From assembly GCA_938038035.1 (NCBI GenBank), contig CALHQV010000125.1, forward strand, positions 1 through 6,491: a stretch of DNA of 6,491 nt, written 5' to 3'. The translations under genes and the position numbers were made by a program. Below the pieces are notes generated by a model. That model had not been told where the DNA came from. It ran no database searches and saw only the letters and a program-made list of their open reading frames with translations. This DNA is from an uncultured Gemella sp. GTDB lineage: Bacteria > Bacillota > Bacilli > Staphylococcales > Gemellaceae. Below are positions 1-5,892 of the stretch, one piece after another. Within the stretch, counting starts at the first letter, position 1, and each line of letters starts with the position of its first letter.

Positions 1-1093
1 CTGGGATAACAGCTGTCTTACCTGCTGGAGTTGTGACTGTCGCGTTTCCTTTGTCGTCCACTACTACAGTTGAACCTGGGTTGACTGCTTTAACCTTATC
101 TTCGATGGCTTTCTTCTCAGCGTCTGTAAGTTTATCTGGGTTAGCAACTACAGTTTTATCCGCTGGTTTAACGATGTCATCACCTGCGTTTGGTTTAGCT
201 GCGTCTACTTCTGACTTAGTCAAGTCTGTTGCTGGAATTACCGCTGTCTTACCTTCTGGAGTTGTAACTGTTGCATTGCCTTTATCGTCCACTACTACAG
301 TTGAACCTGGGTTGACTGCTTTAACCTTATCTTCAATCGCTTTCTTCTCAGCGTCTGTAAGTTTATCTGGGTTAGCTACTACAGTTTTGTCCGCTGGTTT
401 AACGATGTCATCACCTGCGTTTGGTTTAGCTGCGTCTTCTCCTGACTTAGTCAAGTCTGTTGCTGGGATAACAGCTGTCTTACCTGCTGGAGTTGTGACT
501 GTCGCGTTTCCTTTGTCATCTACAACTACTGTTGCATCTGGATTTACAGCCTTAACTTTATCTTCGATCGCTTTCTTCTCAGCATCTGTAAGTTTTTCTG
601 GATTTGCTACTACAGTCTTATCTGCTGGTTTAACGATGTCGTTGCCTGCATTTGGTTTCTTAGTATCTTCAACAGTACGTACTAAGTCTTCTACAGGAAT
701 AACTTGTGTTTGACCATCTGGAGTTGAAACTTTAGCATTTCCTTTGTCATCAACTACTACAATTGAATTTGGATTTACAGCTTCAACTGCTGCTTTAATT
801 TTCTCCTTCTCAGCATCTGTCAACTTAGCTGGATCATTTACGACTACTTTATCAGCTGGTTTAACTACGTCGTTTCCTGCTTTTGGATCATTTGCTGTAT
901 CAGCAGTTTTCACTACTTGCTCAGGAGTGATGATTTCTTGGTGACCATCTGGAGTTGTAACAGTAACATTTCCATCTGCATCTTGAGTGATTTCTTTAGC
1001 ATCTGGATTTACTTTCTTAACAGCTTCTAACACCTTAGCTTTTTCAGCATCTGTCAAAGCACTTGGATCATTTACAAGAACTTTATCAGCCGG
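1..1093 (-). repeat. Tandem 77-78-residue repeats (residues 1463-1826+), array continues off window
   Basis: Each unit begins PADK(V/T), followed by (N/A)(D/N)P-x-x-LTDAEK, a short helix ending VNP, VVVDDKGN, V-x-TP(D/A/E)G and a linker close to KPNAG(N/D)DIVK. Units by residue are 1463-1540 (78 aa), 1541-1617, 1618-1694, 1695-1771 (77 aa each) and 1772 onward, cut after 55 residues. In bases they are 860-1093, 629-859, 398-628, 167-397 and 1-166. The first two units are diverged and the last three nearly identical, so the array is probably expanding toward the C-terminal side. The helix plus beta-strand pattern with a TPDG/YPDG-like turn is common in Gram-positive wall proteins. Their likely role is as spacer or wall-spanning modules. 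Confidence 0.92.
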
Positions 1094-4000
1094 AATATTC
1101 ACTTCACCTACAGCTTTAATAGCCGCTTTATCTGACTCTTCAATTCCATTAACAGCTTCTGCTGTTTTCGCTGCATCTACAGATTTTTTAGCTTGTTCTG
1201 CAATCTTATCTACTTGAGCTTTAAGATCTTCTTTAGCTTTAGGAGTCAAGTCGTCACGAGCATCGATTGCTGCTTTTTTAGCTGTTGCTTCGTCATCAAT
1301 TGCTTTACGAGCGTTTGGTTTATCTTCTACAACTGGTACAGATTTTTCGATTTCTTTTTCAGCTTCTTCTTGAAGTTTTTTAACTTCAGCATCTGTTCCA
1401 GCTTTATCGATTTCTTTCTTAGCTTCTTCAGCTAGAGCTTTAGCCGCATCTGCTGCAACTTTCTTCTCATCATCTGTTGCATCTGGAGTGTTTTCAATTG
1501 CTTTCAATTGCTCAGCTAATTTATCATCGATTGCTTTCTTGGCTGCTGGTTTAGTTACTGCTTCTGGATTTACAGCTGCAACCTCATCTACACCTGTTTT
1601 CTTAGCTGTATCTACTGCTTTTTGAGCTTCAGCTGCTTTTTCTGGTGTATCTGCGTTGTCTGGTTGTGCATCAATTGCATCTGTTGCTTCTTTCGCTTTA
1701 GCTTTTGCTTCTTCTTTAGCTGCTGCTTTCTCTTCTGTTGTTAAATCAGTACGAGCGTCGATTTGCTCTTCTTTCTTAGTCAACTCATCTGCTACTGCTT
1801 TTTTAGCCGCTTCTTTTGCTACTGGATTTACAGATGTTACATCTGCTACACCTTTATCTTCTGCACCAGCAACAAGTTTTTGTGCTGCAGCCGCTGCCTC
1901 TGGTGTGTCAGCATTGTCAGGTTGTGCATTAATTTTAGCAAGTTCTGCATCTGCTAATTTTTGAGCTTCAGCTTTTGCTGCTGTTTTCTCAGCATCTGTT
2001 AAATCTGTACGTTTGTCGATTTCAGAATTTTTAGCTGTTAAAGCATTCGCAATTGCTTCTTTAGCATTTTCTTTTGCCACTGGGTTTACTTTACCAATCG
2101 CTGTAGTTCCAGCTGTTTTAGCTTGATCTACCGCGTCGTTAGTTGTTGCAGTGTCGATAGCTTTAGTTGCTTCTGCTGCTGCAGCATTATTTTTCGCAAT
2201 AGCTGCATCTTTTTCTGCTTGTGTTAGATTTGGATTTGCTTTAATTGCATCTTCTTTAGCTTTACGAGCTGTTTCTACGTCTGCTTTTGCTGCATCTTTT
2301 TTAGCTACTACTGGGTTATCAGCAGAAATTGCAGTTGTACCAGATTCTTTAGCTGTATCAAGAGTTGTTTTTGTAGTAGCATCATTAATTGCTGTTAAAG
2401 CTGCTGTTTTATCAGCATTTACTTTAGCAATTGCCGCTGCTTTTTCTTCATCAGTAGCATTTGGAGTAGCATTAATGGCTGCAATTTTCTCAGTTGCTGC
2501 TGTGTTTACTGCATCAATCGCAGGTTGTTTATCTAGTTTAGTGAAGTCTGTTAATGGTCTTACATCTTTAGAACCATCTTTATATGTTGCAACAATGTTA
2601 TTACCTTCTTTAGTAATTGTGGCAACTTTGTTATCAGTATTATCTACTGCCTCACCACGTTTAGACTCTAGATTTTTGTCTTCATTAGTTCTAGAATATT
2701 CTAATTTTGCTTTGATCTTAGCAAATTCTTCATCAGTTACTGCTGTTGGATCTGCTACTGCTACTTTATCTGCTTCTGTCGGTGTAACTATATCATATTT
2801 TTTAGCTTGTGCTTTTAATACGAATGTTACAGCCCCTGGGTCAGTTAGATATGTACCAACAACTTCTCCATTATTTTTATTTTTTACTGCATTATTAGCA
2901 ATCTCTGCACCATCTGTATCTGTTGCTGTTGCAAAACGAGTTACAAGCTCTAACGAGTCATTTTCTGTTTTCGGAAGTCTATCCTGTGCAATACCAGAAA
3001 CTTGTCCAGTAACTTTAATTTTTGCTGGTGTTGCAGTTTCAGAATTAATCGCTGTTACAGTGAATCCCCATTCATTATCTTGTAGATCTGGATTTCCACC
3101 AACGTTATTTAAAGCAATATTTCCACCTTTTTTAAGGGCAGCTGATTTAATTTTTCCTGAATCATCGTTAAATGTAATATCAACATCAGCTTCTTCTCCA
3201 GTATAAAGATATACTTCTTTTTTATTTGGAGCTGGGTCTGAGTATGGAATTGATACCGTTGGAGCAACGTTCGTACGGGCAAAATCTGTTAATGGTTTTG
3301 TATCTGTAGAGCCATCTTTATACGTTACTACTAGATTATTACCATCTCTTGTAATTGTATCGACTCTTTCATCTCTATTAGTTAATACTTCACCACGTTT
3401 AGATTCTAATCTCTTATCTGGATTTGTTTTAGAGTATTGAATTTCTACTCTTTTTTTAATTTCATTAAATTCTGCTTCTGTTACATTTGAAGCATCTGCT
3501 ACTGGTAGCTTATCAGCTTGTGCGACTTCTTTAATATCATATTTTAAAGTTTGTGGTTTAAGCACTACATTAACCGCAGTTGGATCAGTAGCATCACGAC
3601 CATTTCCTCTCGCATCAGCACCATCATTGTCAATAGCTTTTACAAAACGCCATCCTAAAGCTATACCCGGTGGGTTTTCTCCTTTAGTTACTTCTTTTAA
3701 TTTAGCTTCTGTAAATGCTCCTTCTGGCGCTGGAGTACCAGTGTAAGTGATAACTGCTGGGTTATCTGCTGTTGCAGTTGTTTCAGACGTGAATTTATTT
3801 GCAGTGAATCCATATTGAGTATCTTGTTTATTTGTTTCTCCTGCTACGTCTTTAAAATCTTGGTTACTTCCTCTTTTTAACTCTGCACTTGCAAGTTTTC
3901 CACTATCATCTTTGATTTTAATATCAAATGTATTAACTTCTGATGCATACACATATACTTCTTTTTTATCCGCTGCTGGGTCTGAGTATTCAATTTCTAC

Positions 4001-5479
4001 CGTTGGTTTTTCATTTGTACGAGCAATATTTGAAAGTGGAGTTTCATCTGTTGAATCGTCAGTATATGTTACTACTACTTTTTTACTTGTAGTATCAACA
4101 TCAATACGTTTCACTATTGAGTTTTGATTGTCTACGAGTTGTCCTTTTTTAGATTCTAATCTTGCATCTGTACTTGTTTTAGAATATTCAATCTTAATTT
4201 GATCTTTAATTTTTTGAATATCTGTAGCAGTTAAATTATCGATATCAGTAACACCGATTTTATTCCCATTTTCTGCTGGTTCTTGAATGTTGTATTTGTA
4301 TGTTTGAGATTTAACAACTAGTTTGAAGTAACCGGCAGACCCTGAATTTCCTCCTGCCGTAATAGATCCTCCTGCTGCATCTTGAACTTGTAAATACCTA
4401 TCTCCTAAAACTGCATGCTGATCCTCTTTTTTTGTATAAGCCGCAAGCCTTTTAAAAGTATCATTTGGCTTACCAGTAACACTAACCGTTGCTGGGCTTG
4501 GAGTATCACTTAAAATTTGGTGATAAGTCCAACCAAATCCATCTACCTCTTCTTTTGTCTCATTTCCCGAAGGTAATTTTTTAGCTTTTTTATCTGGATC
4601 TAGATATACGTTACCAGCAGCTTTAATGAATGCATTCCTAATAGCACCATCTGTTGAGTTTACAGTGATATTAACATTCGCATCTTCTTCGTTATAAAGA
4701 TAAATTTCTTTTTTAGCATCATCAGAAAATTCCAAAGTATAACTGATATTCCCTACTGATTTAGTAGTTTCTGTACGTAACGCATTCTCTTTATCCATCG
4801 CTTTTCCGTTACGTGGATCGTTAGAACCTGTGTTTTCGATTGAGTTTGAGTCAGATTTTTTCTCTGTGTTTTCTGCTTGTTTACCTACAGTTTCTTTTCC
4901 GTTAGTAGTATCTACTGCTGGAGTTTCTTTTTTCTCTACAGGTTTGTTTTTTAATTTAGTATTAGCTGTAGTGACAAGTTTGTTGTAAGCTTTTGTAAGC
5001 TCGTCTTGACTTGTTGCATTCGCTAATGTAGTTTTTGCAGCCTCTAAATCTGCTTTTAATACTGCAACAGATTCATCTGTTTTATTAGCATAAGAACCGT
5101 TAGCAAGTTTTGCTTCGATTTCTTTAATGTAGCTCTCAAGTTTAGTTTTATCTAAAGCTGGAGTTGCAGGTTCTGCTGGCTTAGCAGTAGGCTCTTCTGC
5201 AATTGGTTGTGCTGCTGGAGTGCTTTCTGCTGGTTGTGCAATCTCCTTTTCTACCTGAGGTAGTTCAGCATTTTCATCAGGTCGTTCAGCTTTAAGCCCT
5301 GATTCGTCTTGCGGTTGAACAGCAGTCATATCAGCCGATACAGCTCCGTTCCCTAAGAACATGAAAAGAGCAGCGACCGCTACACTAGCCGCCCCAAAAC
5401 TATATTTACGGATCGAGTAACGCGTGACCTTTTCACGGTGCAGACGTTCAACACGACTCATAGATGGTTTGTTTTCCAT
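1..5479 (-). CDS. Giant YSIRK-type repeat surface protein, probable cell-wall-anchored adhesin (3' end off window)
   Basis: One frame stays open from ATG 5479 to the left edge (1826 codons, no stop). Residues 21-33 read YSIRKYSFGAASV, the YSIRK/GxxS signal-peptide signature that directs secretion of wall-anchored proteins. Next come a FIVAR-like domain (about 108-178), three compound repeats (235-979), six DUF1542-type helical repeats (984-1462) and 77-78-residue repeats (from 1463). I read no cysteine, and no methionine after about residue 228, as is usual for secreted fibrous Gram-positive proteins. The start at 5479 is chosen because AAGGAG lies 6 nt upstream; an in-frame ATG at 5521 has only a weak ribosome site. 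It has its own promoter, and a terminator separates it from the upstream gene. By family, such proteins are long stalks displaying binding domains to host or partner cells; the ligand here is unknown. LPXTG anchoring is inferred, since that part is off window. It resembles Ebh-like proteins but I cannot name it. Confidence 0.95.
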   Translation of the reverse strand, partial: MENKPSMSRVERLHREKVTRYSIRKYSFGAASVAVAALFMFLGNGAVSADMTAVQPQDESGLKAERPDENAELPQVEKEIAQPAESTPAAQPIAEEPTAKPAEPATPALDKTKLESYIKEIEAKLANGSYANKTDESVAVLKADLEAAKTTLANATSQDELTKAYNKLVTTANTKLKNKPVEKKETPAVDTTNGKETVGKQAENTEKKSDSNSIENTGSNDPRNGKAMDKENALRTETTKSVGNISYTLEFSDDAKKEIYLYNEEDANVNITVNSTDGAIRNAFIKAAGNVYLDPDKKAKKLPSGNETKEEVDGFGWTYHQILSDTPSPATVSVTGKPNDTFKRLAAYTKKEDQHAVLGDRYLQVQDAAGGSITAGGNSGSAGYFKLVVKSQTYKYNIQEPAENGNKIGVTDIDNLTATDIQKIKDQIKIEYSKTSTDARLESKKGQLVDNQNSIVKRIDVDTTSKKVVVTYTDDSTDETPLSNIARTNEKPTVEIEYSDPAADKKEVYVYASEVNTFDIKIKDDSGKLASAELKRGSNQDFKDVAGETNKQDTQYGFTANKFTSETTATADNPAVITYTGTPAPEGAFTEAKLKEVTKGENPPGIALGWRFVKAIDNDGADARGNGRDATDPTAVNVVLKPQTLKYDIKEVAQADKLPVADASNVTEAEFNEIKKRVEIQYSKTNPDKRLESKRGEVLTNRDERVDTITRDGNNLVVTYKDGSTDTKPLTDFARTNVAPTVSIPYSDPAPNKKEVYLYTGEEADVDITFNDDSGKIKSAALKKGGNIALNNVGGNPDLQDNEWGFTVTAINSETATPAKIKVTGQVSGIAQDRLPKTENDSLELVTRFATATDTDGAEIANNAVKNKNNGEVVGTYLTDPGAVTFVLKAQAKKYDIVTPTEADKVAVADPTAVTDEEFAKIKAKLEYSRTNEDKNLESKRGEAVDNTDNKVATITKEGNNIVATYKDGSKDVRPLTDFTKLDKQPAIDAVNTAATEKIAAINATPNATDEEKAAAIAKVNADKTAALTAINDATTKTTLDTAKESGTTAISADNPVVAKKDAAKADVETARKAKEDAIKANPNLTQAEKDAAIAKNNAAAAEATKAIDTATTNDAVDQAKTAGTTAIGKVNPVAKENAKEAIANALTAKNSEIDKRTDLTDAEKTAAKAEAQKLADAELAKINAQPDNADTPEAAAAAQKLVAGAEDKGVADVTSVNPVAKEAAKKAVADELTKKEEQIDARTDLTTEEKAAAKEEAKAKAKEATDAIDAQPDNADTPEKAAEAQKAVDTAKKTGVDEVAAVNPEAVTKPAAKKAIDDKLAEQLKAIENTPDATDDEKKVAADAAKALAEEAKKEIDKAGTDAEVKKLQEEAEKEIEKSVPVVEDKPNARKAIDDEATAKKAAIDARDDLTPKAKEDLKAQVDKIAEQAKKSVDAAKTAEAVNGIEESDKAAIKAVGEVNIPADKVLVNDPSALTDAEKAKVLEAVKKVNPDAKEITQDADGNVTVTTPDGHQEIITPEQVVKTADTANDPKAGNDVVKPADKVVVNDPAKLTDAEKEKIKAAVEAVNPNSIVVVDDKGNAKVSTPDGQTQVIPVEDLVRTVEDTKKPNAGNDIVKPADKTVVANPEKLTDAEKKAIEDKVKAVNPDATVVVDDKGNATVTTPAGKTAVIPATDLTKSGEDAAKPNAGDDIVKPADKTVVANPDKLTDAEKKAIEDKVKAVNPGSTVVVDDKGNATVTTPEGKTAVIPATDLTKSEVDAAKPNAGDDIVKPADKTVVANPDKLTDAEKKAIEDKVKAVNPGSTVVVDDKGNATVTTPAGKTAVIP
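1094..2530 (-). repeat. Six DUF1542-type helical repeats (residues 984-1462)
   Basis: The repeats are Ala/Lys/Glu/Asp-rich and follow the DUF1542 pattern: a helix ending in an AI(D/N) motif, LT(D/Q)xEK at the start of the next helix, then a third helix ending near AIxxxNP. By residue they are 984-1056, 1057-1133, 1134-1219, 1220-1305, 1306-1383 and 1384-1462. In bases these are 2312-2530, 2081-2311, 1823-2080, 1565-1822, 1331-1564 and 1094-1330. Repeats 3 and 4 are 86 residues, longer than the usual 73-79, and share the phrases AQPDNADTPE and VNPVAKEAAKKAVADELT-like joints, so they look like a recent pair. Such arrays form long rod-like stalks in Ebh and similar surface proteins. They probably project the N-terminal domains away from the wall. 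Confidence 0.9.
2543..3277 (-). repeat. Compound repeat 3 of the adhesin (residues 735-979)
   Basis: The unit begins RTNVAPTVSIPYSDPAPNKK and EVYLYTGEE, then DDSGKIKSAALKKGG, EWGFTVTAI, AKIKVTGQV and FATATDTDGAE. The second part (from about 891) has KKYDIVTP, ADKVAVADPTAVTDEEF, LEYSRTNEDKNLESKRG, GNNIVATYKDGSKDVRPL and DFTK. It is followed almost directly, at residue 984, by the first DUF1542-type repeat. Together the three units give about 745 residues of predicted beta-rich structure near the N-terminal, distal end of the protein, where ligand-binding regions usually sit. Confidence 0.85.
3278..4021 (-). repeat. Compound repeat 2 of the adhesin (residues 487-734)
   Basis: The unit opens with RTNEKPTVEIEYSDPAADKK and EVYVYASE, then DDSGKLASAELKRG, QYGFTANKF, AVITYTGTPAP and LGWRFVKAIDNDGAD. 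Its second part (from about 643) has LKYDIKE, ADKLPVADASNVTEAEF, IQYSKTNPDKRLESKRG, GNNLVVTYKDGSTDTKPL and DFART. It is much closer to unit 3 than to unit 1, which suggests duplication in steps. The acidic loop DNDGAD at residues 617-622 could bind a metal ion. I do not recognise a named family for the first part. Confidence 0.85.
4022..4777 (-). repeat. Compound repeat 1 of the adhesin (residues 235-486), most diverged copy
   Basis: This is the first of three tandem units that begin at an R-T-(E/N) signature. The first part (about 235-391) has FSDDAKKEIYLYNEED, DGAIRNAF, GFGWTYHQ and ATVSVTGKP, which line up with equivalent strands in units 2 and 3. The second part (about 392-486) has TYKYNIQE, IEYSKTSTDARLESKKG, VVVTYTDDSTDETPL and ends at IART. 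The pattern of alternating short beta-like stretches suggests Ig-like or beta-sandwich folds, which is an inference. It differs from the other units by a Gly-rich stretch (GGSITAGGNSGSAG, starting at 370) where they carry an acidic loop. Confidence 0.8.
4946..5158 (-). other. FIVAR-like helical domain (about residues 108-178)
   Basis: After an acidic Pro/Ala/Glu-rich segment (50-107), the protein reads LDKTKLESYIKEIEAKL, then DESVAVLKADLEAAKTTLAN, then TSQDELTKAYNKLV. This follows the FIVAR pattern: a first helix, a Ser-containing second helix with Leu at heptad-like spacing, then a short turn and a third helix beginning T-x-x-E. FIVAR domains occur in Gram-positive surface proteins such as Ebh and in polysaccharide-active enzymes. 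There is only one copy here. Residues 180-234 after it are a low-complexity Lys/Glu/Asn/Thr-rich linker. The assignment is by eye and could be a generic three-helix bundle. Confidence 0.6.
5333..5479 (-). other. YSIRK-type signal peptide (residues 1-49)
   Basis: The basic N-region (residues 1-25) contains several Arg/Lys and ends in YSIRK. It is followed by YSFGAASV and a hydrophobic stretch from about residue 30 to 42 (AASVAVAALFMFL). A likely signal peptidase I site follows AVSA at residue 49, before Asp50. In streptococci and staphylococci the YSIRK/GxxS motif is associated with secretion at the division septum, so cross-wall delivery of this protein is expected. The cleavage point is inferred from the AxA-like pattern. 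Confidence 0.93.
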
Positions 5480-5485
5480 TATTTT

Positions 5486-5491
5486 CTCCTT
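5486..5491 (-). promoter_or_regulatory. Ribosome binding site AAGGAG of the adhesin gene
   Basis: On the minus strand AAGGAG is followed by AAAATA and then ATG at 5479, a 6-nt spacing close to ideal. This decides the start in favour of 5479. The in-frame ATG at 5521 has only a weak AGGTG ahead of it. Confidence 0.9.
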
Positions 5492-5551
5492 TTGTGAGAT
5501 TAATTGATTTGATTTCCACATGACACCTGCATACAGAAATCTACAATTTAC

Positions 5552-5580
5552 ATTGTAACTTATTTTTAATATATATGCAA
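5552..5580 (-). promoter_or_regulatory. Sigma-A-type promoter of the adhesin gene
   Basis: On the minus strand, TTGCAT (5580-5575) and TACAAT (5557-5552) are separated by exactly 17 bp. They match TTGACA at four of six positions and TATAAT at five of six. Transcription would start near 5545, giving a leader of about 65 nt before ATG 5479. This is the best match I see in the intergenic region. No operator could be recognised with confidence. Confidence 0.75.
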
Positions 5581-5603
5581 ATGATTTGAATTGAAATTTT
5601 CGC

Positions 5604-5616
5604 AAAAAAAAAAAAA
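5604..5616. repeat. 13-base poly-A tract (poly-T on the minus strand) upstream of the adhesin promoter
   Basis: Thirteen consecutive A residues on the + strand lie 23 bp upstream of the outer edge of the -35 box. A tract of this length bends DNA and can act like an UP element. It is also long enough to vary by slipped-strand mispairing. Whether it affects expression is an inference. Confidence 0.8.
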
Positions 5617-5843
5617 GCATTTTGGGAAATTAAGGAATTTTCAGATAAATTCACTTTGTATGTTTTTTGTTTTTTATGAATAAATAATTCACATGTTTTT
5701 ATAACAGCTTTGCTTTTGTTTTAATTGCATTCTCAAAGATAGCGCATTCATATAGGATTGGTAGAAAAATAAATAAGTTTGAAGGGTGAAACAAATTACT
5801 TTTGTACGGCATAAGAAAAAATTATTCGTAAAACATATGAACC

Positions 5844-5879
5844 AAAAATAAAACATGCTACCTCATTTCGGTAACATGT
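5844..5879 (-). terminator. Rho-independent terminator of the Rpn-family gene
   Basis: Read on the minus strand, ACATGTTACC (5879-5870) pairs with GGTAGCATGT (5862-5853) around a 7-nt loop, giving a 10-bp stem with one G-T wobble. The U-rich run TTTATTTTT follows to 5844. It lies 13 bp beyond the stop codon of the upstream gene and points the same way, so it should isolate that gene from the adhesin promoter. There is no T run on the + strand side, so it looks one-directional. Confidence 0.88.
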
Positions 5880-5892
5880 CATCACTTTCTAC

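Larger units (their letters stand above)
5492..5843. other. AT-rich intergenic region, no gene found
   Basis: This stretch holds the adhesin leader, promoter and poly-A tract on the 5492-5616 side. From about 5617 to 5843 I see only AT-rich sequence with several short A and T tracts. There is no open frame with a ribosome site on either strand, no tRNA-like or riboswitch-like structure, and no BOX or RUP-type element that I recognise. A TG-T-TATAAA extended -10-like string occurs on the minus strand around 5697-5705, but it lacks a -35 match. Confidence 0.6.

Noticed and set aside
33..4127. Several long + strand open frames rich in Ser/Ala/Leu/Val/Phe, the longest at 2151-3206, others at 33-713, 744-944, 987-1217, 1193-1435, 1656-1964, 1763-1957 and 3912-4127.
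   Set aside because: All lie antisense inside the minus-strand adhesin frame, lack ribosome sites and show the same internal repeats as the adhesin. Most sit in one fixed frame relative to it. They are by-products of its Ala/Lys/Asp/Thr-rich repeated codons.
4022..4777. Possible SSURE fibronectin-binding repeats as in pneumococcal PavB.
   Set aside because: From memory, SSURE units have a different motif set (for example VIPYELFAGDGMLTRLLLKAS). None of it appears here, and the unit length differs.
5480..5521. In-frame upstream ATG at 5521 that would add 14 residues to the adhesin.
   Set aside because: It has only a weak ribosome site, while AAGGAG is perfectly placed for ATG 5479. The longer form would also put an unusually long N-region before YSIRK.
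5500..5532. Ten-codon leader frame (ATG 5532 to TAA 5500) in the adhesin 5' leader.
   Set aside because: No ribosome site, and the ATG would lie only about 12 nt from the predicted transcription start. Probably chance.
5725..5760. Weak + strand promoter-like string (TTGCAT, 17 bp, TCATAT) pointing toward the Rpn-family gene's antisense strand.
   Set aside because: The -10 match is poor, and no gene or ribosome site follows on the + strand.
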